64,000 nucleotides of DNA from positions 1 to 64,000 of the forward strand of contig NZ_LIXM01000001.1 of NCBI RefSeq assembly GCF_002608565.1, in the 5' to 3' direction. This DNA comes from Vibrio sp. PID17_43. Its GTDB lineage: Bacteria; Pseudomonadota; Gammaproteobacteria; Enterobacterales; Vibrionaceae. Under the pieces are notes generated by a model, which worked only from the letters and a program-made list of their open reading frames with translations, was not told the origin of the DNA and made no database searches. Position 1 is the first letter of the stretch. Every line of letters begins with the position of its first letter. A program made the position numbers and the translations under genes. Positions 9,306-18,647 of this stretch are shown piece after piece.

Positions 9306-9591
9306 CACACAGTATGTGGTTAGTAGATTTTCAATCATGCTCGTTCCCTTGCGGTTCAGAATAACGAGATCCAAACAACTGACTAACGATGCTTGTACTT
9401 TCAACTCATATTTGCCCCTTTTCAAGCTTGCGCAACAGAACACTGATAATCCCTGTCAGAAAATAACCCGACTTGTGCTAATGGCAGACTACGCACATCG
9501 ATGCTCGCTTTCTCCCATTCTCGCGCAAAATCGGCATTTCTAACCACCAAATTCCACCTGCATTGTTATGCGGTATCATTGATAAACAATA

Positions 9592-9738
9592 TCATTGAAA
9601 GGCATAAATCGCAGTTGGATATATATGGATGCCCATGTGATTGCAAGAACTGATTCGGTTCGCTGACATATATCCGATGTCCCTATGAGCTTTTACTGCT
9701 CGCGCCATGATGTAATCTGCTCTCTGCTTCCTATACAT
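9592..9738 (-). CDS. Possible small protein or gene remnant downstream of folM
   Basis: An open frame of 48 codons from an ATG at 9738. The same frame stays open upstream to the folM stop codon, in the folM frame. The product is Arg/Lys-rich (MYRKQRADYIMARAVKAHRD at the N-terminus). There is no convincing ribosome site and no recognised family. It may be a decayed 3' extension or a chance ORF. Confidence 0.2.
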   Translation of the reverse strand: MYRKQRADYIMARAVKAHRDIGYMSANRISSCNHMGIHIYPTAIYAFQ

Positions 9739-9819
9739 TTCCACGGCATCAGTAAAGCCTTGTCCAGAATTAGGTTTTCGCAGAGATGTTGACCGTAAGC
9801 TTAAAATACAAGGACTTCT

Positions 9820-10536
9820 TCACTTCAAATGTCTGCCGCCATCAAGGTGCAAAGTTCTTCCTGTCATGTAGTGACTAGCCAAAACAAACTTGATGCCATC
9901 TATCACTTCCTCAAAGCCCGCCTCTTTGGGGATCAGTGCTTTTTGCAGAGCTTTGGACTTGTACGTCTCGTCGTCATGTTCATTGAACTTAAGCATGGCT
10001 GGAGAGATAGTATTGACTTTCACCTTTGGAGCCAGCATCGCTGAGAACGAAAGCGTCAGGTTGTTGAGTGCGGCTTTGCTTGCAGCGTAAGCGATGTGTT
10101 TCTTACTGCCTTTTTCCACAACGTAATCACTGATGTGAATAATGTCCGAAGTTTTATCGCCAGACATCAGATTGTCTTTGAGTGTTAAATTGACCAGATA
10201 AGGCACGGTAGCGTGAAGCGTCATCATCTGGCTCATGATTTGTGATGCGTTCTCAATGGGATTATTCTTGTTCTCCGACTTCCAGTCGGATGCATTATGT
10301 ATGATGGCTCGAAGTGTTTTATATTCTTGACCAACGTAATGAAGAAAGCCCTCTAGGCTACCTTGTTGATAAAAGTCTACCTGTTGCAAGTCTGCCCCAT
10401 TGTCGCGCAATAGTTGCAGTTGAGGATAGCAGCTTCTGTAGGTACCAACGACATTGTAACCGTCCGATAACAGTTGCTGCGCCAGTGCGAAGCCTAGTCG
10501 CTTTCCCACACCAGTTACTAGAATCGTTTCATTCAT
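9820..10536 (-). CDS. folM: Dihydromonapterin reductase (FolM), short-chain dehydrogenase
   Basis: 238 residues of the SDR fold. The pteridine-reductase-type cofactor motif [12 protein letters not shown] is at residues 8-19, HNAS is in the middle (about 80), and the catalytic Y-x3-K is YAASK near 150. The C-terminus ends with the [14 protein letters not shown] tail common to SDR reductases. FolM reduces dihydromonapterin to tetrahydromonapterin using NADPH. It is last in the folK-folX-folE-folM operon and overlaps folE by 4 bp. Its pairing with folX and folE argues for monapterin synthesis rather than an unrelated SDR role. Confidence 0.88.
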   Translation of the reverse strand: MNETILVTGVGKRLGFALAQQLLSDGYNVVGTYRSCYPQLQLLRDNGADLQQVDFYQQGSLEGFLHYVGQEYKTLRAIIHNASDWKSENKNNPIENASQIMSQMMTLHATVPYLVNLTLKDNLMSGDKTSDIIHISDYVVEKGSKKHIAYAASKAALNNLTLSFSAMLAPKVKVNTISPAMLKFNEHDDETYKSKALQKALIPKEAGFEEVIDGIKFVLASHYMTGRTLHLDGGRHLK

Positions 10537-11171
10537 CGTAAAAACTCAGCTCTAGTTTGAGGATTAGTTTTGAAAATACCACCGAGAGCGGTTGTTGAGG
10601 TTTCTGAGTTTGCATCCATGACGCCTCTGGATTTAACGCAATAGTGAGTTGCTTTTATAGTTACGGCAACATTTTCTGTTTCAACTAGAGTCTGTATCGC
10701 GACCAGAATTTGCTGAGTAAGGCGTTCTTGGACCTGAGGGCGCTGAGCGAAGAATCGAACAATACGGTTTATTTTAGACAGCCCGAGAATCTTGGATTCA
10801 GGGATATAGGCAACTTGTGCTAAACCATCGATGGTGATGAAGTGATGTTCGCACGTCGATGTTAAATCTATGTCTGATACCTTAACCATTTCATTAAGAG
10901 ACATTTTGTTGTCTATCACAGTGATTTTTGGAAAGTTATTGTAATCGAGCCCTGAAAATATCTCATGAACGTACATTTTTGCAATGCGGTGAGGTGTTTC
11001 AGCGAGACTGTCATCGGTTAAATCCAGTCCAAGAGTACTGACAACTTCAGTTAAAAGTCCTTTGATGCGGCTGTACTTCTCATCATTGTCCATTTTGCTT
11101 GGTGTCATCGGTGTTTCTAGTCCTCTTGCGAGCAAAGCTTCTCTTACTTTTTCAGCTTCAGTGGTTAGCAT
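10533..11171 (-). CDS. folE: GTP cyclohydrolase I
   Basis: 212 residues, close to E. coli FolE throughout. It shows the zinc-ligand segment TSTCEHHF, the [24 protein letters not shown] core, and [11 protein letters not shown], which supplies the third zinc ligand. The enzyme converts GTP to 7,8-dihydroneopterin triphosphate, the first step for folate and other pterins, as a decamer in the cytoplasm. It overlaps folX by 7 bp upstream and folM by 4 bp downstream, indicating translational coupling. Confidence 0.95.
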   Translation of the reverse strand: MLTTEAEKVREALLARGLETPMTPSKMDNDEKYSRIKGLLTEVVSTLGLDLTDDSLAETPHRIAKMYVHEIFSGLDYNNFPKITVIDNKMSLNEMVKVSDIDLTSTCEHHFITIDGLAQVAYIPESKILGLSKINRIVRFFAQRPQVQERLTQQILVAIQTLVETENVAVTIKATHYCVKSRGVMDANSETSTTALGGIFKTNPQTRAEFLR

Positions 11172-11560
11172 TTATTCGCTCCTTTTGAATTATTGTCGTG
11201 GTCTGCCTCATAGCTCAGGGTGAGCGAGACGGAGTCGGCAAAACGTAAAGCATGAGGTTTATCAATTCTAACTTGAGCGTATCGTATCCATGGATGATCT
11301 ATACAAATGCTGAGTACGTCGCTGGTTAACTTTTCTAAAAGCAAAAATCTTCCGGATTCGACATGTTGAATAATTTTTTTGCAGATGTTTTTGTAGTTAA
11401 GTGCATGGTCCACATCGTCTGCGAGACAAAGGTTGTTCGCGGGGTAATGGATTTCTGCATTTATAATGATGTCTTGCTGCTTAGTTTTCTCTTCTTCGTT
11501 GAAACCTATAAAAGTTCTTAGTCTGAGATTTGTAATGGTAATAATGGCGTTGTGATTCAT
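11165..11560 (-). CDS. folX: Dihydroneopterin triphosphate 2'-epimerase
   Basis: 131 residues of the FolB/FolX tunnelling fold. It matches E. coli FolX rather than FolB, with [14 protein letters not shown] near the N-terminus, DALNYK-like [19 protein letters not shown] and the C-terminal [17 protein letters not shown]. FolX epimerises dihydroneopterin triphosphate to the monapterin form. It sits between folK and folE in a compact minus-strand operon. The C-terminal ~13 residues (polar, Asn/Lys-rich) extend beyond the E. coli protein and overlap the folE start. Confidence 0.92.
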   Translation of the reverse strand: MNHNAIITITNLRLRTFIGFNEEEKTKQQDIIINAEIHYPANNLCLADDVDHALNYKNICKKIIQHVESGRFLLLEKLTSDVLSICIDHPWIRYAQVRIDKPHALRFADSVSLTLSYEADHDNNSKGANKC

Positions 11561-11602
11561 AGCAGTTTCCGATCCTTAGAAGTAAATGTCAGTCGTTCTT
11601 TC

Positions 11603-12118
11603 TTACGGCAGTTGCAAGGACTCAGTGAAACTGAGCTTAAAAGGGATAAGTTCGGTTTTCTGACTCAACTGATCGAAGTTATTCCAGATGTGCTGAAAAG
11701 AGATGTTTAGAGTGGGGTGAAGTTCTTGCGCGGCAACATCGACTAAAGGTCGAAGCACAAAAGCGTACTCGGTGATTTCGCATCTAGGCAGCTCGACTCC
11801 GTCGATAATGCCCACTTGATTACCATAAAGAAGGATATCGATATCTAGAGTACGTGAAGCATACGCTTTCGTCTCACGCTTGCGATCATTCTCTAATTCG
11901 ATTTGATGTAAAACCTTAGCCAGTTGTGCGACAGGGAGGTCACATTCGAATCCAACGACGAGGTTTAGAAAGTTATCCCCTTCGAAACCAACAGACTGGC
12001 AATCGTAGAAATTAGAAATGCGCAGAGGTGCAAAGCGATTATTTAATGCATGGATAGATTCTGTGATGTGATGTTCGCGGTTAATGTTGCTTCCAATGCT
12101 TACATAGACGGTGGCCAT
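11603..12118 (-). CDS. folK: HPPK (2-amino-4-hydroxy-6-hydroxymethyldihydropteridine diphosphokinase)
   Basis: 171 residues. The signature SIGSNINRE is at the N-terminus, and the catalytic Mg-binding stretch RTLDIDILLYG carries the two Asp residues. YAFVLRPL follows near the C-terminus. The enzyme transfers pyrophosphate from ATP to hydroxymethyl-dihydropterin in folate synthesis. The ATG at 12118 has AAGGGG about 11 bp upstream; a TTG at 12142 would add 8 residues. It is the first gene of the pterin operon. Vibrios normally also carry a folK next to panB on the main chromosome, so this may be a second copy. Confidence 0.92.
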   Translation of the reverse strand: MATVYVSIGSNINREHHITESIHALNNRFAPLRISNFYDCQSVGFEGDNFLNLVVGFECDLPVAQLAKVLHQIELENDRKRETKAYASRTLDIDILLYGNQVGIIDGVELPRCEITEYAFVLRPLVDVAAQELHPTLNISFQHIWNNFDQLSQKTELIPFKLSFTESLQLP

Positions 12119-12338
12119 ATTATTATCATCCCCTTTAAGCAACTTTGTTGCGTATTTCGGTGATTGCGAGCGATTATTTACGGTTGATTCCGAACACCTG
12201 AACCAATACTTTTTCTCTTTCCATATTTTACTCTAAGTGTTCAGATTGTGCCAGAATGAGCTCTTGAAATGAGATAAGATTACTAATCTTGAACGATATA
12301 ATGGACATAGGTTATTTATTAACACTGAGCGTTAATGA

Positions 12339-12518
12339 TTTTATTTTCTTGAATTTAATTTGTCAGTTGCTATTGAAGAGAGCGCTTATTTTATTAAAGA
12401 CGCGTCGATACTCTTAAGTGATGAAGTTTATAATCAGGTTGTTAGCTGTGGATTAGTTTCTTTCACTGATTATGATTATGGGGTAGAACGACCTGAGTTC
12501 TTAGTACCTCAAATATGA
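12339..12518 (+). other. Open coding-like remnant in the folK-gcvP gap
   Basis: A single frame stays open for 59 codons, ending in TGA at 12516. It has coding-like composition (for example SVAIEESAYFIKDASILLSD) but no ATG and no ribosome site. I do not recognise the family. It may be the 3' remnant of a lost gene. The rest of 12119-12338 shows nothing recognisable. Confidence 0.25.
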
Positions 12519-12550
12519 AGTCATACGAGACTAAAAACGGCACATAGACA

Positions 12551-12580
12551 AAAGGCGAACCATTTGGTTCGCCTTTTGTT
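12551..12580. terminator. Strong hairpin terminator downstream of the remnant
   Basis: An 11-bp perfect stem AAAGGCGAACC / GGTTCGCCTTT (12551-12561 with 12566-12576) with a 4-nt loop. It has flanking A and T runs, so it could work on either strand, including as the terminator of gcvP on the minus strand. Confidence 0.7.
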
Positions 12581-12590
12581 ATTCAAGTTA

Positions 12591-12648
12591 GTTTCCAACT
12601 TAGTTATCGGTTTCCAACTCGGTTATCACAGTTTCCAACTTGGTTATC
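12591..12648 (+). repeat. Three copies of an 18-bp repeat
   Basis: GTTTCCAACTTAGTTATC at 12591-12608, with near-identical copies at 12610-12627 and 12631-12648, spaced by 1 and 3 bp. The array lies just past the 3' end of gcvP and encodes nothing obvious. Confidence 0.7.
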
Positions 12649-12665
12649 TGTGATCACTGCAAAAA

Positions 12666-15530
12666 TTAATCTTCGTAGTTATTGATGTTTGGGCACGAGC
12701 AGATTAGGTTACGGTCGCCATATACGTTATCTACGCGGTTTACTGTTGGCCAGTATTTCCAAGATTTGGTTGCTTTAGAAGGGAAGCAGGCAAGCTCACG
12801 AGAGTAAGGGCGATTCCATTCTTCTTTAGCAAGGTCAACTTGAGTGTGTGGCGCATTAACAAGCGGGTTGTTATCCAGCGGCCATTCACCGTTCTTAACC
12901 ATCGTCATCTCTTCACGGATTGCGATCATCGCATCACAGAAGCGGTCTAGCTCTTCTAGGTCTTCCGATTCCGTTGGCTCAACCATTAGCGTGCCTGCTA
13001 CAGGGAACGACATGGTTGGTGCGTGGAAACCGTAGTCCATAAGACGCTTGGCGATGTCTTCTTCGCTGATGCCTGTTTCTTCTTTCAGTGGACGAATGTC
13101 GATAATACATTCGTGCGCGACGCGGCCATTCGTACCACGGTAAAGAACAGGGTAGTGTGGGCGCAGCGTTTCCATCACGTAGTTGGCGTTCAGAATCGCC
13201 ACTTTTGTTGCGTCAGTAAGGCCTGCTTCCCCCATCATTGCGATGTAAGCCCAAGAGATAGGCAGGATAGATGCACTACCCATATCCGCTGCCGATACTG
13301 CGAAGTTTTCGCCGTCTGCACCATTTTCAATGTGGCCTGGTAGGAAAGGCGCTAGGTGTGATTTCACACCGATAGGCCCCATACCCGGACCGCCACCACC
13401 ATGTGGGATACAGAAGGTTTTGTGTAGGTTTAGGTGAGAAACGTCTGAGCCGATAAAGCCCGGCGTTGTGAGACCAACCTGTGCATTCATGTTTGCGCCG
13501 TCTAGGTAAACCTGACCGCCCGCTGCATGAACCATTTCACACACTTCTTTCACTTGCTCTTCATATACGCCGTGCGTAGAAGGGTAAGTGATCATGATGC
13601 TTGATAGGTTGTCTTTGTGCTTTTCGATTTTCACTGCTAGGTCGTCGATGTCGATGTTGCCCTCGTCATCACACTTAACCACGACAACTTTCATTGACAC
13701 CATAGACGCTGTCGCAGGGTTCGTACCGTGCGCAGAGCTTGGGATCAAACATACGTTGCGGTGACCTTCGCCACGGCTTTCGTGGTAGCGTTGAATCGCG
13801 ATAAGACCTGCGTACTCACCCGATGCACCAGAGTTTGGTTGCAGTGAGAATGCGTCGTAGCCTGTGATTTCACATAGCTTCTCTTTAAGATCTTTTGCTA
13901 GCGCTGCGTAACCAGCGGCTTGTTCTGCTGGTGCGAATGGGTGGATCGAACCAAACTCAGGCCAAGTTACCGGAATCATCTCTGCTGCTGCGTTCAGCTT
14001 CATCGTACAGCTGCCCAGAGGGATCATGCCGTGCGTGAGCGAGAAGTCTTTGTTCTCTAGCTGTTTCAGGTAACGCATCATCTGTGTTTCGCTGTGGTGC
14101 GTATTAAACACAGGGTGAGTTAAGTATTCTGTTGTGCGGCGCAGAGCTTCTGGAATGGCTGCAAACTCGTTACCTGCGATTTCAGTTGATAGTGCTACCA
14201 CGTCTTCTTTCACACCGAATACCGCGAATAGGGCTTCTACGTCTGCCACAGTTGTGGTTTCGTCGAAGCTCACACCTAGCTGAGTACCAAGCTTACGCAG
14301 GTTGATGTCTGCGGCTAGTGCTTTCGCGTATAGATCTTCGGTTTGTGAACCTGTGTTGATGGTGATGGTGTCGAAGAAGCTGTTGTGAGCAAGCTCAAAG
14401 CCGCCTTTTGTTAGGCCAGCCGCTAGGATTGCTGTCATGTGGTGCGTACGACGTGCAATAGTGCGTAGACCTTCTGCGCCGTGGTAAACCGCGTAGAAAG
14501 AAGCCATGTTGGCTAGCAGTGCTTGAGCGGTACAGATGTTTGATGTCGCTTTTTCGCGGCGGATGTGCTGCTCACGCGTTTGCATTGCCATGCGCAGTGC
14601 TTGGTTGCCGTTAGTATCGATAGAAACGCCGATAACACGACCTGGCATAGTACGCTTGTGCTTGTCACGTGTTGCCATGAAGGCTGCGTGTGGACCGCCG
14701 TACCCCATAGGCACGCCGAAACGTTGTGCAGAGCCAATTGCCACGTCTGCGCCCATTTCACCCGCAGGTTTTAGTAGGGCAGAAGCCAATAGGTCGGTCG
14801 CGATAGTTACCAGCGTTTTATTCGCTTGTGCTTTTGCGATGATATCCGTTAGGTCACGAACTTCACCCGTTGTGCCAGGATATTGAACGAGTGCGCCGAA
14901 TACATCTTGCTCTGGTAGTGAGTCTAGAGAACCAACTAAGACTTCAAAACCGATGAATTTCGCACGCGTTTTTACCACTTCGATGGTTTGTGGATGAACG
15001 TCGTCAGCAACGAAGAATACGTTACTCTTGCTCTTACCCGCACGCTTACAAAGTGTCATCGCTTCTGCCGCTGCCGTTGCTTCATCCAGCAATGACGCAT
15101 TCGCGATTTCCATTCCCGTTAGATCCATCACCATTTGTTGATAGTTTAGAAGGGCTTCTAGACGACCTTGTGAGATCTCTGGTTGATAAGGGGTGTAAGC
15201 GGTATACCAGCCCGGGTTTTCCATCACGTTACGTAGAATCACGTTAGGCGTGAAGGTGTTGTAGTAACCCTGACCAATGAAGGTACGTTTAACTTGGTTC
15301 TGATCAGCGAACTTGCGCATTGCAACCAGCATGTCGGCTTCGCTTTTTGCTTCTGCCAGTGTGAGTGGTTGTTCTAGGCGAATTTGCGCTGGTACGGTTT
15401 CGTCGATAAGCGCATCAAGGCTAACGGCGTTGATCGCTTCCAACATTTTCTGTTGATCAGATTTGTTTGGTCCATTGTGGCGAGCAACGAACTCGTTTTG
15501 TGTGCTGAGGCTTTGAAGTAATTCAGTCAT
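12666..15530 (-). CDS. gcvP: Glycine dehydrogenase (decarboxylating), P-protein
   Basis: 954 residues, the full length of the single-chain (fused alpha-beta) P-protein. The N-terminal half starts with FVARHNGP and contains the [19 protein letters not shown] region. The C-terminal half carries the PLP lysine in [17 protein letters not shown] (about residue 706). It decarboxylates glycine and transfers the aminomethyl group to the lipoyl arm of GcvH. It is the last gene of glyA-gcvH-gcvP; the 125-bp gap to gcvH contains a hairpin that may attenuate transcription. No frameshift was seen. Confidence 0.97.
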   Translation of the reverse strand: MTELLQSLSTQNEFVARHNGPNKSDQQKMLEAINAVSLDALIDETVPAQIRLEQPLTLAEAKSEADMLVAMRKFADQNQVKRTFIGQGYYNTFTPNVILRNVMENPGWYTAYTPYQPEISQGRLEALLNYQQMVMDLTGMEIANASLLDEATAAAEAMTLCKRAGKSKSNVFFVADDVHPQTIEVVKTRAKFIGFEVLVGSLDSLPEQDVFGALVQYPGTTGEVRDLTDIIAKAQANKTLVTIATDLLASALLKPAGEMGADVAIGSAQRFGVPMGYGGPHAAFMATRDKHKRTMPGRVIGVSIDTNGNQALRMAMQTREQHIRREKATSNICTAQALLANMASFYAVYHGAEGLRTIARRTHHMTAILAAGLTKGGFELAHNSFFDTITINTGSQTEDLYAKALAADINLRKLGTQLGVSFDETTTVADVEALFAVFGVKEDVVALSTEIAGNEFAAIPEALRRTTEYLTHPVFNTHHSETQMMRYLKQLENKDFSLTHGMIPLGSCTMKLNAAAEMIPVTWPEFGSIHPFAPAEQAAGYAALAKDLKEKLCEITGYDAFSLQPNSGASGEYAGLIAIQRYHESRGEGHRNVCLIPSSAHGTNPATASMVSMKVVVVKCDDEGNIDIDDLAVKIEKHKDNLSSIMITYPSTHGVYEEQVKEVCEMVHAAGGQVYLDGANMNAQVGLTTPGFIGSDVSHLNLHKTFCIPHGGGGPGMGPIGVKSHLAPFLPGHIENGADGENFAVSAADMGSASILPISWAYIAMMGEAGLTDATKVAILNANYVMETLRPHYPVLYRGTNGRVAHECIIDIRPLKEETGISEEDIAKRLMDYGFHAPTMSFPVAGTLMVEPTESEDLEELDRFCDAMIAIREEMTMVKNGEWPLDNNPLVNAPHTQVDLAKEEWNRPYSRELACFPSKATKSWKYWPTVNRVDNVYGDRNLICSCPNINNYED

Positions 15531-15604
15531 TGTCCTTTACCTACTCCTTGGTTCGGGTATCGGAAATGGTCATCTGACACATTTAATTATACGTCCGAAC
15601 CTAG

Positions 15605-15643
15605 AAAAAAAGCTGCCCACTTGGTGTTAAGGGGACAGCTTTC
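15605..15643 (-). terminator. Attenuator-like hairpin between gcvH and gcvP
   Basis: On the minus strand, AAAGCTGTCCC pairs with GGGCAGCTTT (one bulge) and is followed by TTTTTT. It lies 13 bp past the gcvH stop. A second inverted repeat, GGTTCGG / CCGAACC, lies closer to gcvP. Together they suggest partial termination, or processing that sets different gcvH and gcvP levels. Confidence 0.6.
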
Positions 15644-15655
15644 GTATTGTCCTAA

Positions 15656-16036
15656 TTACTCTTCTTCGATAGAGCTTAGGTATTCTTCCGCATCTTTTAA
15701 GTCATCCAACTCAGATGGGTCTGAAAGCTTCACTTTCACAATCCAACCACCTTCGTATGGTTCTTCGTTGATTAGCTCTGGGCTGTCTTCTAGTTCTTCG
15801 TTGATTTCAACGACTTCACCTGTGATTGGTGAGTAGATGTCTGAAGCGGCTTTTACAGATTCCACCAAAGCAAAGCTTTCGCCTGCTTCGACTTCATCTT
15901 CCACTTCTGGCAGGTCAACGAATACCACGTCACCTAGCATCTCTTGCGCGTGCTCTGAAATACCGATAGTTACTGTGCCGTCACCGTTGTCACGTACCCA
16001 CTCATGGCTATCTGTAAACTTCAGTGTTTTGTCCAT
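15656..16036 (-). CDS. gcvH: Glycine cleavage system H protein
   Basis: 126 residues, the usual length. The lipoylated lysine is K62 in [17 protein letters not shown] at the N-terminus and the [11 protein letters not shown] segment are family hallmarks. The protein shuttles the aminomethyl intermediate between the P, T and L proteins. It lies 51 bp downstream of glyA on the same strand, in the same operon. It is very acidic, as H proteins are. Confidence 0.96.
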   Translation of the reverse strand: MDKTLKFTDSHEWVRDNGDGTVTIGISEHAQEMLGDVVFVDLPEVEDEVEAGESFALVESVKAASDIYSPITGEVVEINEELEDSPELINEEPYEGGWIVKVKLSDPSELDDLKDAEEYLSSIEEE

Positions 16037-16087
16037 TGCTTAATCTCCAAATAACTTGTCAGGAATATTCTGATCTAATAAATCGTT

Positions 16088-17383
16088 TTATTGGTAAAGA
16101 GGGTAACGGTTGCAAAGTTCTTTGACTTGTTTGCGAACGCGTTTTTCGACTTCTGCGTCACCTTCAGGGTTGTTAACCAAACCATCCAGCACATCGCCAA
16201 TCCAGTTACCAATGAGTTTGAATTCTTCAGCGCCAAAGCCGCGGCTTGTCCCCGCAGGCGTTCCTAAACGAATGCCCGATGTAATCATAGGCTTCTCTGT
16301 ATCAAATGGGATGCCATTTTTATTACATGTGATGCCTGCACGCTCTAGCGCCTCTTCTGCTTGGTTGCCTTTCAAGCCTTTAGGGCGAAGGTCAACCAGC
16401 ATGAGGTGCGTGTCAGTACCACCAGTTACGATGTCGCACCCGCGAGTTTGCAATACTTCCGCTAGAACTTTTGCGTTATTGATCACCGAATCAATATAAG
16501 TTTTAAATTCAGGACCAAGCGCTTCCCCAAATGCGACCGCTTTAGACGCGATGACATGCATCAGTGGACCGCCTTGTAAGCCTGGGAATACCGCTGAGTT
16601 GATTTTCTTAATGATGTCTTCGTGATTGGTCAGAATCATACCGCCACGTGGACCGCGCAGTGTCTTGTGTGTGGTCGTTGTTACGACGTGTGCGTAAGGA
16701 AGTGGGCTAGGGTGCGCGCCTGTCGCAACAAGACCGGCGATGTGGGCCATGTCGACCATTAGAATCGCGTTAACTTCGTCGGCGATTTCACGGAATTTTG
16801 CGAAGTCGATAGTACGTGGAATAGCACTACCACCTGCGATGATCATTTTAGGTTGGTGCTCAAGTGCCAGTTGGCGAACGTCTTCGTAGTCGATTTCGAG
16901 TGTTTCGCGATCCACGCCGTATTGCACTGCGTTAAACCATTTACCAGAAAGCGCAGGGCGTGCTCCGTGAGTGAGGTGGCCGCCAGCGTCAAGAGACATA
17001 CCAAGAATGGTGTCGCCAGGTTGTAGCAGTACCAGTTTTACTGCGCCGTTTGCTTGTGCGCCTGAGTGTGGTTGAACGTTTGCGTATTCACAATCAAAAA
17101 GCGTTTTTGCACGTTCGATAGCAATGGTTTCCACAGTATCAACGTGCTCACAGCCACCATAGTAACGGCGACCTGGATAACCTTCCGCATATTTGTTGGT
17201 TAGGCATGTGCCTTGAGCTTGCATTACCGCTTTAGACACGATGTTCTCAGAAGCGATAAGTTCGATTTGTTCGTTTTGGCGAGCGAATTCTGCCTGAATG
17301 CCTGCAAAAACCGCATCATCTGTCGCAGAGAGGTTGGTAGAGAAAAAGTTTTCCAAGCTGTAGTTAGGGTAACTCTTGTTCAT
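16088..17383 (-). CDS. glyA: Serine hydroxymethyltransferase
   Basis: 431 residues from the ATG at 17383, which has GGAAGGT about 8 bp upstream; longer in-frame extensions are not supported. Landmarks are IASENIVS, the [16 protein letters not shown] substrate loop, and the PLP lysine K240 in [14 protein letters not shown]. It interconverts serine and glycine, producing 5,10-methylene-THF. Here glyA leads a glyA-gcvH-gcvP operon, linking glycine formation and cleavage. Vibrios usually have another glyA on the main chromosome, so this is probably a second, glycine-dedicated copy. Confidence 0.96.
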   Translation of the reverse strand: MNKSYPNYSLENFFSTNLSATDDAVFAGIQAEFARQNEQIELIASENIVSKAVMQAQGTCLTNKYAEGYPGRRYYGGCEHVDTVETIAIERAKTLFDCEYANVQPHSGAQANGAVKLVLLQPGDTILGMSLDAGGHLTHGARPALSGKWFNAVQYGVDRETLEIDYEDVRQLALEHQPKMIIAGGSAIPRTIDFAKFREIADEVNAILMVDMAHIAGLVATGAHPSPLPYAHVVTTTTHKTLRGPRGGMILTNHEDIIKKINSAVFPGLQGGPLMHVIASKAVAFGEALGPEFKTYIDSVINNAKVLAEVLQTRGCDIVTGGTDTHLMLVDLRPKGLKGNQAEEALERAGITCNKNGIPFDTEKPMITSGIRLGTPAGTSRGFGAEEFKLIGNWIGDVLDGLVNNPEGDAEVEKRVRKQVKELCNRYPLYQ

Positions 17384-17628
17384 GGTAGTTGACCTTCCAA
17401 ATTGTAAAATGAACCCGCAGTAGAAATAGTTGTTTGATTGCGATGGTGGCTCATTTATCCTCAAAACAGCTGAACTGCAAAGCAGAACAGAGTGAACTTC
17501 GGCCCGAAATAAGTGGGCACACGCCGTCGGATTGTGCTTTCTCGTATCCAATCTCTTACAGAAATGTGCATCTCCGCATCTAACAAGTTGGTAACATAGC
17601 GTTTGCAGTATGAATAATCAACCCGAAA

Positions 17629-17642
17629 TTTCCTATAGGAAA
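17629..17642. promoter_or_regulatory. Perfect 14-bp palindrome, predicted glycine-regulator operator
   Basis: TTTCCTATAGGAAA lies between the divergent glyA operon (246 bp upstream of glyA) and the XRE-cupin regulator gene (122 bp upstream). A near copy precedes gcvT at 18405-18419 and a degenerate one lies at 17701-17710. Assignment to the neighbouring regulator is an inference from position. Confidence 0.6.
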
Positions 17643-17700
17643 CAAGATTTCTGGTTTTGTTAACAAGAGCACGCTTTAATTAACGTGGTGGACTTTTATC

Positions 17701-17710
17701 CACTATAGGG
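17701..17710. promoter_or_regulatory. Degenerate copy of the glycine operator core
   Basis: CACTATAGGG shares the ACTATAGG core with the gcvT-upstream site read on the other strand. It is 54 bp upstream of the regulator start codon, a suitable place for autoregulation. Confidence 0.35.
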
Positions 17711-17763
17711 TTCATGCACAATGCTAAATAGGAAGGGATAATGGAATTTTTAAAGAGGGATTT

Positions 17764-18387
17764 ATGGCAGAAAGTGTATACGATGAATACCCGTCGATGA
17801 CGTTGGCGAAAGAGCATAATGATAAGAACATAGAGCCGCTTAAGCTCGGTCAGCGCATTAAAGATATCCGCTCAAAACTTGGTATTACTTTAGAAGAGGC
17901 GAGCCAACGTACTGGTCTTGCGCGCTCTACACTGAGTAAGATTGAAAACGAGCAGATCTCTCCTACCTTCCAAGCAATGCAAAAATTGGCGCATGGCTTA
18001 CAAATTGACATGCCGCAACTATTTGAACCGCCGAGAAAAAAGGTGGCGACAGGGCGTAGGGATGTCACTAAAAAGAAAGAGGGTAAACCGCACCCAACGC
18101 AAACCTATGAACATGAGCTGCTGGCGACGCAACTTTCCCATAAAAAAATGATGCCGTTTAAGAGCCAAATTCGAGCTCGCAGTTTTGATGAATACAAAGA
18201 TTGGGTTCGCCATGATGGAGAAGAGTTTTTGCTCATCTTATCCGGTGAGGTTATGTTTTATTCTGAGTTCTATGAGCCTGTTGTATTAAGCGAAGGCGAC
18301 AGTGTGTATTACGATGCGAACATGGGCCATATGTTGACCAGTGTGAGTGAGGAAGATGCGCACATTTTGTGGGTAACGGCCAAATAG
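17764..18387 (+). CDS. XRE-family regulator with C-terminal cupin domain
   Basis: 207 residues. A Cro/C1-type helix-turn-helix spans about residues 27-80 (LGQRIKDIRSKLGITLEEAS, then TGLARSTLSKIENEQISPT). A basic linker follows, then a cupin effector domain from about 130 to the C-terminus (WVRHDGEEFLLILSGEV ... EGDSVYYDANMGHM). This two-domain type usually senses a small metabolite through the cupin. It lies between glyA-gcvHP (divergent) and gcvT (same strand), and identical operator-like palindromes flank it, so it probably controls glycine cleavage. Whether it represses or activates is not known. Confidence 0.85.
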   Translation: MAESVYDEYPSMTLAKEHNDKNIEPLKLGQRIKDIRSKLGITLEEASQRTGLARSTLSKIENEQISPTFQAMQKLAHGLQIDMPQLFEPPRKKVATGRRDVTKKKEGKPHPTQTYEHELLATQLSHKKMMPFKSQIRARSFDEYKDWVRHDGEEFLLILSGEVMFYSEFYEPVVLSEGDSVYYDANMGHMLTSVSEEDAHILWVTAK

Positions 18388-18404
18388 TGATAAGTAGTTG
18401 TAAA

Positions 18405-18419
18405 TTTCCTATAGTGAAA
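18405..18419. promoter_or_regulatory. Predicted operator upstream of gcvT
   Basis: TTTCCTATAGTGAAA shares its first ten bases with the perfect palindrome at 17629. It is 18 bp past the regulator stop codon and 229 bp upstream of gcvT. Confidence 0.55.
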
Positions 18420-18647
18420 GCAAACGATTGCTATTCGTTTTGAATACGTTAATATTACGCTCTGTTGATGGTATATCACTCATAAAAGCGTATTTTTTGT
18501 GCGCTTTGTTGTGATAAAAATGTTAAAAATCACATTTTTGAACGTCGAGTGATGTCTTGTTCGTGCAAAATTGAATCAGCCGTGTTTATTATTGGAAATA
18601 CAATGAATGCCGACAGCATCATCGGGTCTATCTAAATGGAGACGAAA

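Noticed and set aside
9316-9543. 75-codon plus-strand ORF
   Set aside because: It has no ribosome site, a noncoding-like composition and no family; it lies beside a dispersed repeat.
17384-17763. Glycine riboswitch in the glyA leader
   Set aside because: Several hairpins are possible on the minus strand (for example GCACA/TGTGC), but I could not find the conserved aptamer core (GGAGAG..., ACCGAAG..., CTCAGG...AAAGGAC). A covariance-model search for the glycine riboswitch would settle it.
18388-18647. Glycine riboswitch in the gcvT leader
   Set aside because: The 260-bp leader is long enough, but none of the conserved glycine aptamer segments is visible.
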